Assembly (NCBI GenBank): GCA_964057225.1
Contig: OZ059894.1
Span: 9,930,131 to 9,994,130 of the forward strand
Direction: 5' to 3'
DNA length: 64,000 bases
From: Auanema rhodensis
Lineage: Eukaryota; Nematoda; Chromadorea; Rhabditida; Rhabditidae
Shown: positions 23,776-35,935 of the stretch, one piece after another
How positions within the stretch are numbered: the first letter of the stretch is position 1
Layout of the letters: each line of letters opens with the position of its first letter
Notes under the pieces: generated by a model
The model's database searches: none
Told to the model about the DNA's origin: nothing
Seen by the model: the letters and a program-made list of their open reading frames with translations, nothing else
Position numbers and translations under genes: made by a program

Positions 23776-24076
23776 TTTGATTCAAATAGAACTAGGCTAA
23801 TTTTAGTAAAAAGCAGATAAAAGAGCTGAGACAGAGTTTCTTTGGTTGGTTGAATCAGACGTCTTCGCTAGAATCCGTGTCAGACAATATAGAATACACA
23901 GAAAGAGACACAGAGAGAGAGAGAGATAGAGAGAGAAACACTCAAATAGAAAGAGACAATGTTATGTTCCTCTGTATTGCAGCTTTCTATCTATCTGTCT
24001 CTTTCAGTAAATACTATTCCGTTTACGTTGTATTTTCACTCTTAAATTCTCTATTCTCTCTTTATAACTGTAAGAC

Positions 24077-24109
<33 letters not shown>

Positions 24110-25168
24110 AAGTTCGAAGTTGAGTAGACAGAATAAATAGAAGAGGAACAAGCCAAATCTAGAAATAGAAATTGAAGAAATTTCATAAAAACATTCGATT
24201 AAAACATACAAAATTGAGAATTTCAAAGACTATAAAGCTGATAAGATTCAAGTTTATAGATAATAAGTTTAAAATTTGTATTTAAATACATAAATTGAGG
24301 TAAAAAATAGAAATAAAGAGCGGGAAATGAGCTAAAGTATATGTTATCAAGGTATTTAGGTCATTGTTTGAGATATGTCAAACTACAAAGATTTGCCGAA
24401 ATTATATTTGGTGCCATATATTAAGGCAAATAAGCTGCAAATCACTAAGAAATATGTATTTGAATTGAAATAAAAGCATTAATTGAGTTAGAAAATGTTT
24501 AATTTTTCATAAAAAATAATAAAAAAAGGAAAATATATTATACATATAGTTAAATAGATTTTGATATCTATCTATATATTTAGGTAATTGTAAGTTATAA
24601 AAGCAATTAGTATGAAGTAGAATAATAGGTTCAATAGATTAGATAATAGAATTTTTGATAATTTGTCTTGGAAAATTGGAGTTTTTGTTTGTTATTTTTG
24701 CCATTTTTCTTTTAAAAATGTGACCTATTGTAACGAGACGATAGACGAAGAACATACGTAATTGAAGCCAACAAAATAGTAATTTTTTCAAAATAAAATT
24801 ATGCTAACTAGACTATATATAGTTAACGAAATTGTTATTTATAGTATAATTTTGAAAATTACCAGATGCTAATTCATGAGATGATTTCGTTTGAAAATGA
24901 TGCAGAATGAGAGGAATGAATCAGCAGCTGATTCAAAGCTCATGTTGCTAATGCTGTTGCTAGTGACCAAAGACTCTGAACATCTGCACAAGGTTTTGGA
25001 CAAAATAAACGAAAATAAATGAAAGAAATTTGTTTTTTTTTTTTTGAAAAAAGTTAAAAATAAAGGAATTATGGTAAAAAGAAATTGTATTTCTCTTGTA
25101 TCTTCATACATCTATATGAAAGTAAGTAAGAGGTGTGTAGGATGGTGTATGTACAGGGCAAAGAGGGA

Positions 25169-25171
<3 letters not shown>

Positions 25172-25242
<71 letters not shown>
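25172..25242 (+). repeat. (GA)n microsatellite, about 70 bases
   Basis: Nearly uninterrupted GA dinucleotides, about 35 units, purine strand on plus. Confidence 0.97.
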
Positions 25243-25245
<3 letters not shown>

Positions 25246-25600
25246 AATGAGAGAGGTAGGAAAGGAAAAGAAAAAGAGAAGGATATGAAGAGATGTAAGG
25301 TGTTGTGTCAGAGTAACCCTGTAAAGGACAGCTGTTTCTAAAAAAAAAAGAAGAAAATTAATATCCAAATTAGGTCATAATATGGTTTATAAAATGATAT
25401 ATACTATATATATATATAGTATTAATATAATATAATAAAAGTCATCATATAAGTGTATTTATCATAAATTTTATATATTTTAATAAATAAATTAGATTTA
25501 TCATAATAATTTGTTGAATTTTTACTTATTTGTTGTCAAGGTAACACACACACATATCACATAATGATGTAGCAATAGTGAAAGAAAAAGCTTTAAAGTT

Positions 25601-25601
<1 letters not shown>

Positions 25602-25645
<44 letters not shown>

Positions 25646-25646
25646 T
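25602..25646 (+). repeat. (AG)n microsatellite
   Basis: About 45 bases of AG units with one GGG interruption. Confidence 0.95.
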
Positions 25647-26734
25647 GAAGTGCATGATGTTCATGAAAAGGTTTCAATAGAAATTTAGATTTTTCCCTAA
25701 TCCAAATATAGATATCTATCTATCTATCTATGTATAATGTATAATATTTAGATAAACTTCAAAAAAAAAAAGAAAAAAAAGTTATTTTGAAAACAAAAAA
25801 AAAGAAGAAATATGAGTTATATTCTTCATATAAATAAAAATAATAAAATAGTATATGAATAGATAAGATATATGAGTATATGAATACATGTATATGTGTA
25901 GATCTTGTATGTCTACCATGTATGTATGTATATGTAGAGTGTGAATATTAGATGAATGAGAAGGTATAACATCAAACAAAGACAAATTCAAAGTTTTTAT
26001 TAGTTTTCTTCTTTGAATTATAAAACTTTGATTCATGTGTGCAAGCCAGCCAGCCAGTAGCAAGCAAGCAAGCATGTATGTATGGATCTTCTGGCGTGTA
26101 TTTGAAGAATTTTAGGACAACGTCTATACCGATTGACGTTGTCTACTTTACACTTCGTCCTCCTTCTCATCATCATCGTCTTTGTCGTTGTCTATGTCAA
26201 CTTCAACGTCATCAAATCCTCATCTTCAATCGAATTAGTTAGATGAATGTATTTGATAAGAAAGAACAATCCGACTAGAACAACTAAAAAGGAGAAGAAA
26301 GAAAGATATTGAGCGAAAGAGTATTTTGAAAATTATTCATTAACAACGACAGAAACGGCATTTTCATGTCAAAATCGTTGAGTACAAAAAGATTTTTTAA
26401 ATGTTATTATGCGTATATAATTAAAATTTTTCTTAAAATTCAGAACAAAAAATGAAAATTTTTGTTTTTTTTCAAATCAAAGTTCATTAAAATTTATTAA
26501 AAAAAATTATTTTATAACTCTTATAATGAATCTATCAGTGTGTGAGCTGTCAACATTGATTCTCATTTCGTGTCAGATCGTTACCACATGAAATACTGAA
26601 AGCTGTTCTTAAACTGTGACTCAAACAATGTCCCTCTTAAAATGTTAAAAGGGAAAATGAACAGTTGAATACGATCTAGTAGTATATGTATTTGTTTATT
26701 TTTCTGTATATTTTGAATATAATGTTGTTTCATC

Positions 26735-26788
26735 AACATCAACATCATCATCATCATCATGCTTATCCTCATCATCATCATCATCATG
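26735..26788 (+). repeat. (CAT)n microsatellite
   Basis: Two runs of CAT/ATC units separated by GCTTATCCT; both frames are open and give histidine or methionine runs, so ORF callers may report a false gene. Confidence 0.9.
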
Positions 26789-27304
26789 ACAATGATGTTG
26801 TTATTGTTTATAATCATTATTATTATTATTATTTTAATTTAAATATATTAAAAATTAAAATTATTTCGAAGAAATTTATTAATTTTCAATATTGAAAAAG
26901 AAAATAAAAAAAAAGAAAAAGTATAATACACCGTTCAATTGACTGAGGCAACATGCATCAACAAATAGCTAAATGTTAACAATAATGTTTGAGAGACAAT
27001 GAGTTACTTTGACACTCCGATGAAAAGAAAAATCTAAATTTCTCTTTATTTTCAAATAAAATGATTAAATTATAAATTAAAATTATATAAAACATTAGAT
27101 ATACTATACATATAGTATAAGAGATAATGAGAGAGAGAGAGAGGGGGGGAGAGAGAGATTGAGAGATAGAGAATTTCTTGATACTTTGCATCAATTTCAC
27201 GAAAAAAGTCGAAGAAAAACTTTTTTTTTCACAAAAAAAAAAGAAAAAAAGGCTTTTGAACTGTAAATAAGTTCAGATTATAAAGCTTTTTGTTAATCAT
27301 CTGT

Positions 27305-30119
27305 TCACAGCTGCTCTACCCGTTCGCTGTCGGAAAGTGGACTAGGACATTCCCTGAGATTCATATCGTCCGTTGCCAATGGAGTATATTCCTTGTTTCT
27401 GCAGAATAAAATATAGTAATATATGTATTATGTGTATGTTTATTCCGAATAAGTTGAAAATATTTTTGATTTTTTAAGTTTTTGAATTGAAAAAAAAAGT
27501 TTAAATTACCTGATCTTATTGCTATTCTTTCTTTGCATAGGTATTTGAGAAAAATTGAAATTACTTGGAGTTGTAGCTCTTTTCATAACTAATCTGTAAT
27601 ACAAAGATGTTGTGAAGAAGAAGAAGCTTGAAGAAGAAGCTTGAAGAAGAAACATACGCATAAGCACGAGTTGGTAGTACAACTGTCCAGAATGTTTGAC
27701 GATAACGAGATGACATCAAACAATATAAGATGAAATTAACAGATGAATTAAGTAAAGATAAAAGATCTAAAATATCTCCCAAATAGAAATAGAGGAACCT
27801 GCAATGATGACAATGTGTCTTGGATGTTATAACATATGAAGAAATGAATGAATATTAAATTGAAAAAAAAATGAAAGAAAAGTAATATTACCTATGAACA
27901 TCTGCTGTATAAATAGCACAAAGAATAGCTATTAAGCCCTGAGGCAATTCAGTGATGAGAAAAACTATTAATATGACAACCAACATAACAGTCGTTCTAT
28001 CAGTTTTATGTGTTTTCCTGCAAAATAAATAAATAAAAATACAATATGACTTTTCATAAATTAAAGAAAAGCTTCACAAAGCTACATCATCATCATCCAC
28101 ATCATCATTCTAATTTGATATTTTATAATTCGAGCGAAGCGAAATGACGTGAATTATGTAAAAGTGACGTGAGTACGTCAAAAGTCGCGTGAACTCAATT
28201 CATTCTTCATTTTTGCAGATCAAACAGAACGGTTTCATTCGGCATACTCTTGTCTTCATGTCATATTTCAAATTGTTTTAGAAACATACTTCTTTGCAGT
28301 TTTCATATCTGTTGTCATGTTACTTCCATTCGTAAGCTTTCGACGATGACGTTCAGCATCTCGAATCTTCATAACAAGTCCAATAGATAGTAGCAATAAT
28401 AGGAAACAAGGAACTATCTGAAGAATAGAAATAGTTTAGTGAAGTAGAGAGAGTGAAAATAAGATTTCTCAAACCTTAAATGCAATACCAATCATCCAAA
28501 TATTCCATTTAAATACCCGACAATTATTTGCAACCGCACTTGAGCTTATCTAAAAACATATAGTTAAGAGCATAAGTTGGAAGCGTTCAGTTTGTGTTTT
28601 TCAACTTACCGCAAACGTATAAACAGTCTCTGTATAGTTTTCTGGATAGCCATGAAGACATTGTTCCGATGGACGCCAGTCAGCATCACTTGGTAATTGG
28701 ATAATTTCATGAACAAACATATTTGGACAGCATAAGATAAGCACAGCTACGTAGATGAATGAGCAGATCTTCCAAGCAAACTGTGGTCGTTGCCAGAAGC
28801 TGAACGAAGATGTTTTCAATTCAATCTTCTCTGTATATTCTTCTCTCTTTCTCTCTCAATTTCTCTTCTAACTATGCATGTGATATGAAAGTATACGAAG
28901 CTGTTTCTTCCTATTTCTTCTTCTACAATCTTCTCAGATATCTTCTGCCTCATCTTCAGTCGCTTCTCCCCTCTTTAATCACGTTTCACACAGATATTAC
29001 TCTACCTGTTAAGACGTGCAACACGTAATGTCATTCGTCGTAGAAAGGCCATAGCTACTGCTAGCCATAATGAAGTTGTATGTAATGTTATACTGAGAAC
29101 AACATGCCATAACAGGAATTGCATCCATCCATGTGTATAACGTGGAGCACTAAAATAGAAGAATTATTTCATAAAAAACAATCACATCATCAATTGTTAA
29201 GTTTATTTCAAGTTGAAGCATGTAATCACCAACTTACCAGCTACTATCTTTGAATATAACGAAATGAATAATGTAAATCAGATACGATATCATAGTGCCG
29301 ATGTCACATACTGCTACGGCCGTCAGAATACAGTTGACTGCCGAATTTCGCATAGTGGGCCTGAAACAAAGAGAAGATGATGAAGCCGTTCCCACTTCCA
29401 GGAGTTTTACCTTGATAGCACAAGGACATGTACCAAGTTGGTAAGAATACCAAAGACACATAGTCCAACGCATATATAGCCGTGAATTGGTCCATAAAGA
29501 CTAAAACAAAGATTATATTGTTTTCCGAAGTATTTCTTTTTGAATTTTGAAAATAAAGATTTCAGATCAGTTGCTACCTTATGATATGGGTGGTTGTGGT
29601 AGTTTTGGAAGGGAGGTGGGGGGATGAATCCCTTGATAGTTCAATGTTATCTTTTTAGTTTTTTGACAAACAATCAAGAATCAAAAACCTTATTTAACTC
29701 ATCTTGATCACAATAGAAATGTGTTCCATCGGGAAAAGCTGTGATGTTTTAGATTTACTTGATGTTATGTAATTTTTTTGTTTCAATTTCTTTTATTTTT
29801 TTCGCAAAAAAAAAAAGAAAATTTGAACATTCGATAAGTGTATACGGTAAGTAGAACTACTTCACATGGGTCATGTTTGGGTGGGGAAGAAAACATAAAA
29901 ATAAAATATTTGAAAGATGGCAAATGATGGAAAATGATAAGATTTGAAGAACAAAAAACGGCAAAAGAAGTAGATAAGAAGCAATAACAAACCTGCGAAA
30001 ATTGGAAAGTTTTTCAAGCAGTTGTATCGTAAGTGTATCGTTCAGATCGAAGAGAGGTCGATCTCGGGAACAGTCCGACATTACAGTTCCGCATCTCTTC
30101 TCATCACAATTTTCAGTCT
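27305..30119 (-). CDS. Myosuppressin-receptor-like (DMSR family) peptide GPCR, 5' end unresolved
   Basis: Rhodopsin-family receptor for an RF-amide/myosuppressin-type neuropeptide at the cell surface, coupling to G proteins. Eleven minus-strand exons join in one frame (439 residues): 29993-30119, 29411-29500, 29238-29360, 29006-29149, 28610-28799, 28475-28549, 28290-28417, 27892-28017, 27658-27798, 27510-27593 and 27305-27398 (stop TGA 27307-27305). TM1 has GYICVGLCVFGILTNLVHVL; TM2 RPTMRNSAVNCILTAVAVCD; TM3 HTTSLWLAVAMAFLRRMTLR, with no DRY motif; TM6 MLVVILIVFLITELPQGLIA; TM7 LSLLNSSVNFILYCLMSSRY, with NSSVNF for NPxxY. T-E-L-P-Q-G and NSSVNF are hallmarks of the DMSR branch. The N-terminus has N-D-T and ECL2 has N-Y-T sequons. 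The first exon listed begins mid-codon after a TTACTTAG acceptor, so at least one upstream exon is missing; a candidate ends at 30,224 (CTTGCATG|GTAATC), which would join in frame as H-E-T-E-N-C. Confidence 0.92.
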
Positions 30120-31508
30120 CTAAGTAAGAAATGAATGAATTCAATGAAAATTATTTGAAAAAAAACGAAAATATGTAAGAAGAAGTTGACGAAAAACGAA
30201 TATAAACTATGCAAATCGATTACCATGCAAGATAAATGCGGGAGGACTGGAGGAATTTCAGGAAACATGAATGAAGAAAGTAGAATATTTAAAATCTTAA
30301 AAGTAACTAATGAAGTTAAGTTCAAAGAAATCAAAACATGAAGCACATTCGGAGCGAAAAAAAGGAAAAAAAAAGATGAAAATGGAATGAAACTGTTAAA
30401 CGTAAAAGTCGGCAAAAGAGGCAAAACTTGAGTGAAAACAAGGGCTGGATCTACAACTTTCAAAAAGTTGGAGAACTGCTTCTAACTGCTATCACATAGT
30501 TGCTGTTTAAACTTCTCTAACTATAGCTTCAGCTCTAGCTCTACCTTTGAGCATCAACTTGTGTCGACGATGTAGAGCTGTTTGAGCAAGCATGATAAGA
30601 ATTTTCATTTATTCTCGTAATAAAAAAAACGTTCAAAGACATGTTCATATACATATTCAAACAAGTAATTATGGTTGTCTCAAGCAGATGACAATCATTT
30701 CATAGCTGAGGCTCTACATGATCTCTGGACGAAAGTGATAGAAGGAACGAATGAACGAACAACGAGGACGACGATACCGACGACGACGACGACGTTGCTG
30801 AAGATGCAGACGTCGCGAAAAGAAAGAAAGAAGAAGTTAGATGAATAGAGGTAGATAAGGAAAATGCTGAAGAAGCATAGTATTGGTAGCAATAGTAGTA
30901 GTAGTAGTAGTAGTAGTAGACACACACGTACATACATAGGATACATGTGTACAGCAGCATGTATGCGATGTGTGCAAAAGCCTTCTGAGTCTCATATGCC
31001 CTCGACCACTCACTTATTTACTTCAATTGGTCAAAAATGTAAAGGAAGTTACATACATATTAAATAAGAATTTAAATTAAATAAAAATTAAAATATATTT
31101 GTGTCAAATGATTATTAATTAAAAATCTATCTATCTATATATCACGTGAGAAGGCAAACATTTTTTTGAATGAATGAATGAAAGAAAAAAAGAAAATTAA
31201 AATGTTCTTTATGAATTACGTTGGTCAAGTTTCAAATATTTAATTTAAACTAAGTCATATGCTGCAAGAAGATGGAATATCAGATCAAAAAAAATTTTAA
31301 GAAAATTCACTAAGCATTAGTGGAACTCAGCAGCGTTCGGAAATCCAGTTTTTTTTACAAAAAAAAAGAAAATGTTACCAAAAAAACAATTGGAAACCTA
31401 TTTCTGACAAAGGAAAAACATTTGTTTTCTGCAAAAAAAAATATAAATATCTACAGGATAAAGCATATGGTTTAGGTACGGAAAAAAAGAAAAAGGATGG
31501 AAATTGGT

Positions 31509-31545
<37 letters not shown>

Positions 31546-33842
31546 TTCTGTTACTGAATCTTCTTGTCTCACCTCTAGTTGTACTTCATCTCATGAGCTA
31601 AGTAGAAAGTTTGAACAGAAGTCTAATGAGTTAAGGAAACATGATTGGATGAAGTGATTGAAATATAGGAACTGAGATGTAAAAGGAAGGAAGTTTAAAG
31701 AACGGACGACGATGAAAAGGATGAGGAGGTGGATGGTGGTAGTGGTGGGGGACAGACAAAAATAGTGTTTTCATAGAGATTAATAGACAACGAATTACTC
31801 GTTATTTCATTTGGATAATGAAAAGTTATTTTAGTTTCAGTATTTTCATCCGAACATTGACCAAAACAACACAATTTGACTTCAAAAAATGGGTTGAAAC
31901 GAAGAGAAGACAAAGACAACAAAACGATAGACTTGAGGTAGAGAATAGAGTGGAAGTGGATGGTAAAAATAGGAAAATGAAGGGAAATAGTTGAAGATGA
32001 TGATGATGAAGTTGATAAAAAAGTTTTTTTATCAAAAAAAGATGTCAAACTTGAATGGGACGAAATGGAACACGTGTGTATGTGTGCTGTAGAGGAGGCA
32101 TGAGACAGCGACAAAGTTTGGCAGAGATTGAAGAAAAGCGAATCATCAGATCTAGCTCGAAAGATCGTGATTCAATCCGAAAGAGCTCTCTTTCAAACAC
32201 ATGTTTTCCCATGACCAGATTCGTTCAAGATGATGTCGTCTATGAAAAGAATAATACAGAAACGACGTTAAGAAGAATAAGACTATTCTTCGAGAAGGCT
32301 TCAACGATGATGATGATGATGATGATGATGGTGGCGCGCAGCCACCGCCGAAGACGACGACAACGAAACTGATTTGAACAAGAAGACCACGACGATGACA
32401 ACGATCAAAGAGACGACTTGGAGCATTGGGGGGAACAACACAACGACGTGATGGTTGATGGCTGAATAGGATTAAGAAGAAGAAGAAAAGGAAGCCAAAA
32501 ACTCCTTCAAAATTCTTCTTTGAAGAAGATGCTGCCTGGTGTCACATCTAAAGTTCAGAAGAATCCAATAAGGCTTGAGATAATAAATTGAACTTTGGCC
32601 TACAAACCGGACCCGCATAATCAAAAAAAATTTATATCTGAGGCCCGGAATGGCAAAGCACGTGTTTGAGGTTGATTCGTTGAGATCAATAGAAATTATG
32701 AAGTAGAGTGGAGGAATAGTTTTGAAACAACAAAAGTTTCAAGAATAATAGAAAGAGCTAGAGAGAGAGAGAGAGAGAGTGAGAGAGAGAGTAAGAGAGA
32801 GAAAGAGAGAGAGAGAGCAATGTTGAAGAGCTGTTGCTACTGCCGTTGATGTTCCTCCTCATCATCATCGTCATCATCACCCTCATCATCACCATCTTAT
32901 TCATCTCTCATTCTCATTCACTCTCGATATTCAGCCGTATTTCGTTGTATCTTCATAGTTCTTAAATAGGAAAAAAGAAAAAAAGAAAAAGAAGAAGCAA
33001 TGTGATAAACAAAATAATTATTTGTTAGTTACCAAATGAATTTTAAGAGAGCCGTTGGAGTAAGTGTGTAATAGAAAAAGCAAAAGAAAGATGAGAAATA
33101 TAAGGAAATATGAGGAAAAACATCTAGGTTTTAATGAAATTCAAAGTAAATGATCAAAATTAAATGATATTAATACGTATAAACATCATTCAAATGTTTC
33201 AATTTAGCTCATTTTTGGAGAAAGAAGAGGAAACAGCATCATAATCAGCTTGGAAGCAGCAGCAGCAGCATCAGCAGCAGCAGTAGAAACAGCAACATCA
33301 ACAGCATATGATGATTGAGAAGATGGAACAAGAAGAAACTGGAGATATTCTGACTTTGTCTTCTCAATTACAGAGAAATGATTCAGAAATGACATGATTT
33401 GACAAGTAGTCATTGACTATATAAAGGTTTTCAGTGAAAAAACGTCGGAAAAGACGGAAAACATATCCGATTTAGTGCTCATAACCTAAACTTTGGAGTT
33501 AAAGTGGCCTATCTAAGATGATTTCGTCAATGTCTCTAAACCTAACCAACCTAGAACTTAGATGTACAAGCGTAATCAGGAGAGAAGGAAGCAAAATAAA
33601 AGAAAAACATCATACATAATACAAGAATTGATATGGAAGAGGAAATGGGAAGAAGAAGAGGTTTGAAGTAAGATGATAGAAAACGAATGAGGAACTGAAC
33701 CAGCATTTAACTAAATTTGATGTCTAATTGAGTAGGTGTAGATAGAAAAAGAGGATTTTTCATCTAATCTCTTCGTTATTGTGCTGCTCATCAAGCTTTC
33801 ATCTTCTTACTCCTCTGTTCCTCCTCTCTCCTTTGCCTCCCC

Positions 33843-33873
33843 CTTCTCTCTCTCTCTCTCTCTCTCTCTCCCC

Positions 33874-33904
<31 letters not shown>

Positions 33905-33905
33905 C
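33843..33905 (+). repeat. (TC)n / (TTTC)n microsatellite
   Basis: TC units with a CCCC break, then TTTC units; one of the few arrays in the 30-50 kb region with the pyrimidine strand on plus. Confidence 0.92.
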
Positions 33906-34164
33906 CTCTCTTTGTTTAAATCGTAAACGTGTTTCGAATGTTCGACCATGTATTCCATTGGGTCATATCATGATCGCGAATTAATTTCCTGTTAAGGCCG
34001 AAAAAAATTCAAAAAAAAATCTGCAAAAGTTGATGATTGATGAATATGGCAGAGAATCTAATAATTATTTGGTAAAAATAAGAAAATATATGAAAAAAGA
34101 TAAGATATTGATATCAACACACTCATATGTATCACCAATTTTTGTTGCTCAAACAAAAAAAACC

Positions 34165-34166
<2 letters not shown>

Positions 34167-34212
<46 letters not shown>
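34167..34212 (+). repeat. (GA)n microsatellite
   Basis: About 46 bases of uninterrupted GA units, purine strand on plus. Confidence 0.97.
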
Positions 34213-34214
<2 letters not shown>

Positions 34215-35338
34215 TCTGTATGATGAAGATATAAAAGATTTGTTTATCCTTGAAAGTAGATAAGATGTAGCATTTTCCAAAAAGAAAAAATCTCCTTTCC
34301 ACAGTTCATTCAGATAAAAGAGAAACGAAGAAAAAGTCATCAAAATAAGCAAAAAAAGGCAATATGTTATCTTTTTCCTTGGATATAATTCATTGCTTCT
34401 TAACTATTCTCAACTATTCCGACATTCTTTGATGTTTCAAAGGAAACATTTTAGGAAAAGGCAAGTATTTGAGAGAAAGTTAAAAGATTTTAAGAAGATT
34501 TTCTCTTTTATTTCATCTTTAATTCGAAATATTATGAGAAGATAAAATGTTTTTACAAGTTGTAGTTGTATAAAGAAGTTGCATGCTAACTATGCCCAAC
34601 TATGCGTAAACTTGCAAACATCACATAGTTTATATAATTTATACTTTAGACTCTATAATAAAGCAAAAATTAAGTTTTAGAGCTCAAGCTTAACAAGTTG
34701 TATCAACTACTGAGGTCAAGAAGCTCTCATTGCTAAGAATACATAATAGAAATTATTAAGATGTTATCGAAGAAAAGAGAAGAGAGATGGAGAAGTTTTA
34801 TTCAAAACAAGGAGTAAATGGATGATAAAGTAAACAAATAAACAAAAGAAATGTTTAAAAACAAGTTGGAAGTTAGAAAAAGGTTGGAAGTTAAAGCTTA
34901 AATGAGCTATTAATGAGTTGCTGAGTTCGAAAGAGCAAGATAGATCAAAGCCTATGCCTATATAGAGATTCGATTTGCTGAATATTTTCAGAGACAAAGA
35001 GAGAAAAAAAGGAAAAAGTTAGAGAATTTGTCTTCAGCTGGTTGTACTTGTGCTCTGAAAACGATCACCCGGAAAGAGATGAGAAAGAACATGAAAAGCT
35101 GTGAGAGGATTGAGGAGATTGAAAGACTGAAAAAGGCTGGAATGATGAAAGAGAGAGTGAAGAATCTGGATGGAGGAAGAGAAAACAAAATGATAAACGT
35201 CAACGACGACTTGAATAGAGAAACGATTCATAGAATTGACTATGTGAGAGACGTCTTCTTAGCAGATAGAGTGTCAAGGAAGAATGGACTGAGAAGGAGA
35301 GGGAAAAAGAATTAGAGAGAGAGAGCGCGAGAGAGAGA

Positions 35339-35373
<35 letters not shown>

Positions 35374-35400
35374 AGAGTGTGAAATAAAAGGCTAAAGACA

Positions 35401-35935
35401 GAACATTGACATAACACATAAAGAACAGTTAGAGAAGCGGATTCTCGGTCATGCTAACTGCCGGTTTGTGCTTGTCGTGTGTCATCCGGGCCATAAGGGA
35501 CTTACAAGAGCGGCTAAAAACGGCTGGCTCGAGAATATATTGGTTGTGAAATCTGTGGCAAAACAATCATATAACTGCGTATGCTTCTGAATCTAACACT
35601 AGGATGGAGACCCAGAGATATTGGACGAAAACGAAGTTGTAAGTTGAACATGCTCAGAGAAGGAAGAGCATAAGCTGATTTCCTCAAAAAATTTCCAGAA
35701 GATGGCAATCAGAAACTGTTGATGACGTGAGAATGGCAAACGCAGAAAATTGAAATTGACCGACCTCCGTACCTTGTTGTCATCATTGCAAAGTGCTTGA
35801 ATTTGCCTGGATTGCAGATAGTAGAAGGACTGCATCTGACATTGGTAGTGTCGCCACCGAACCACACTACGAGAGATGAGTGGTTCATGTATGTCTAAGT
35901 CCAAATATGTAGATAAGTTAGGCAATGTATCTATG
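35401..35935. other. Non-repetitive island, possible exon(s), strand uncertain
   Basis: Noticeably more mixed in base composition than its surroundings. On the minus strand 35,599-35,925 is open for 108 residues and contains a consensus-like donor (GACAACAAG|GTACGG, exon end at about 35,774). On the plus strand there is an acceptor-like GGATTGCAG at about 35,817 followed by a short open stretch. Both strands look possible and neither peptide is recognised, so a 5' untranslated exon of the upstream-extended GPCR gene or a conserved noncoding element are equally fair readings. Confidence 0.3.

Larger units (their letters stand above)
23776..27304. other. Intergenic, AT-rich with simple repeats
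   Basis: No gene recognised. It contains GA arrays (about 24,076-24,111, 25,172-25,242 and 25,602-25,646), GATA/TATC units near 25,712-25,732, CAT runs at about 26,735-26,788, and many A8-11 G A3-8 tracts. A perfect 9-bp hairpin lies at 26,116-26,143. Short ORFs here translate to low-complexity peptides (S-L or R-E repeats from GA arrays, H or M repeats from CAT arrays) and are not supported as genes. Confidence 0.6.
30120..35400. other. Repeat-rich DNA upstream of the GPCR, no gene recognised
   Basis: It may hold 5' exons or introns of the GPCR. I see a (TAG)n run (about 30,893-30,919), TC array (about 31,513-31,541), (GAT)n (about 32,307-32,331), a CAG/CAT-rich stretch (about 33,255-33,305) and GA arrays at 32,760-32,818, 34,167-34,212 and 35,307-35,371. 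A plus-strand ORF at 32,055-32,372 and one at 35,028-35,315 are arginine/lysine-rich and overlap repeats; I do not support them. Confidence 0.5.

Noticed and set aside
25069-25368. Minus-strand ORF with long S-L repeats (and the R-E ORF on the other strand)
   Set aside because: Pure translation of a (GA)n array; no other protein-like part.
27305-30119. Secretin-family (class B) receptor
   Set aside because: No class B motifs; the TM6-TM7 T-E-L-P-Q-G and NSSVNF signatures are rhodopsin-family DMSR.
30113-30463. 116-residue hydrophobic minus-strand ORF upstream of the GPCR
   Set aside because: Phenylalanine/leucine-rich translation of AT-rich intron-like sequence; it overlaps the splice acceptor of the GPCR exon. 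Only the short CTTGCATG|GTAATC exon end within it remains a candidate.
32055-32372. Plus-strand ORF with a methionine run and arginine-rich tail
   Set aside because: The methionine run is a (GAT)n array and the rest is low-complexity; no splice signals support it.
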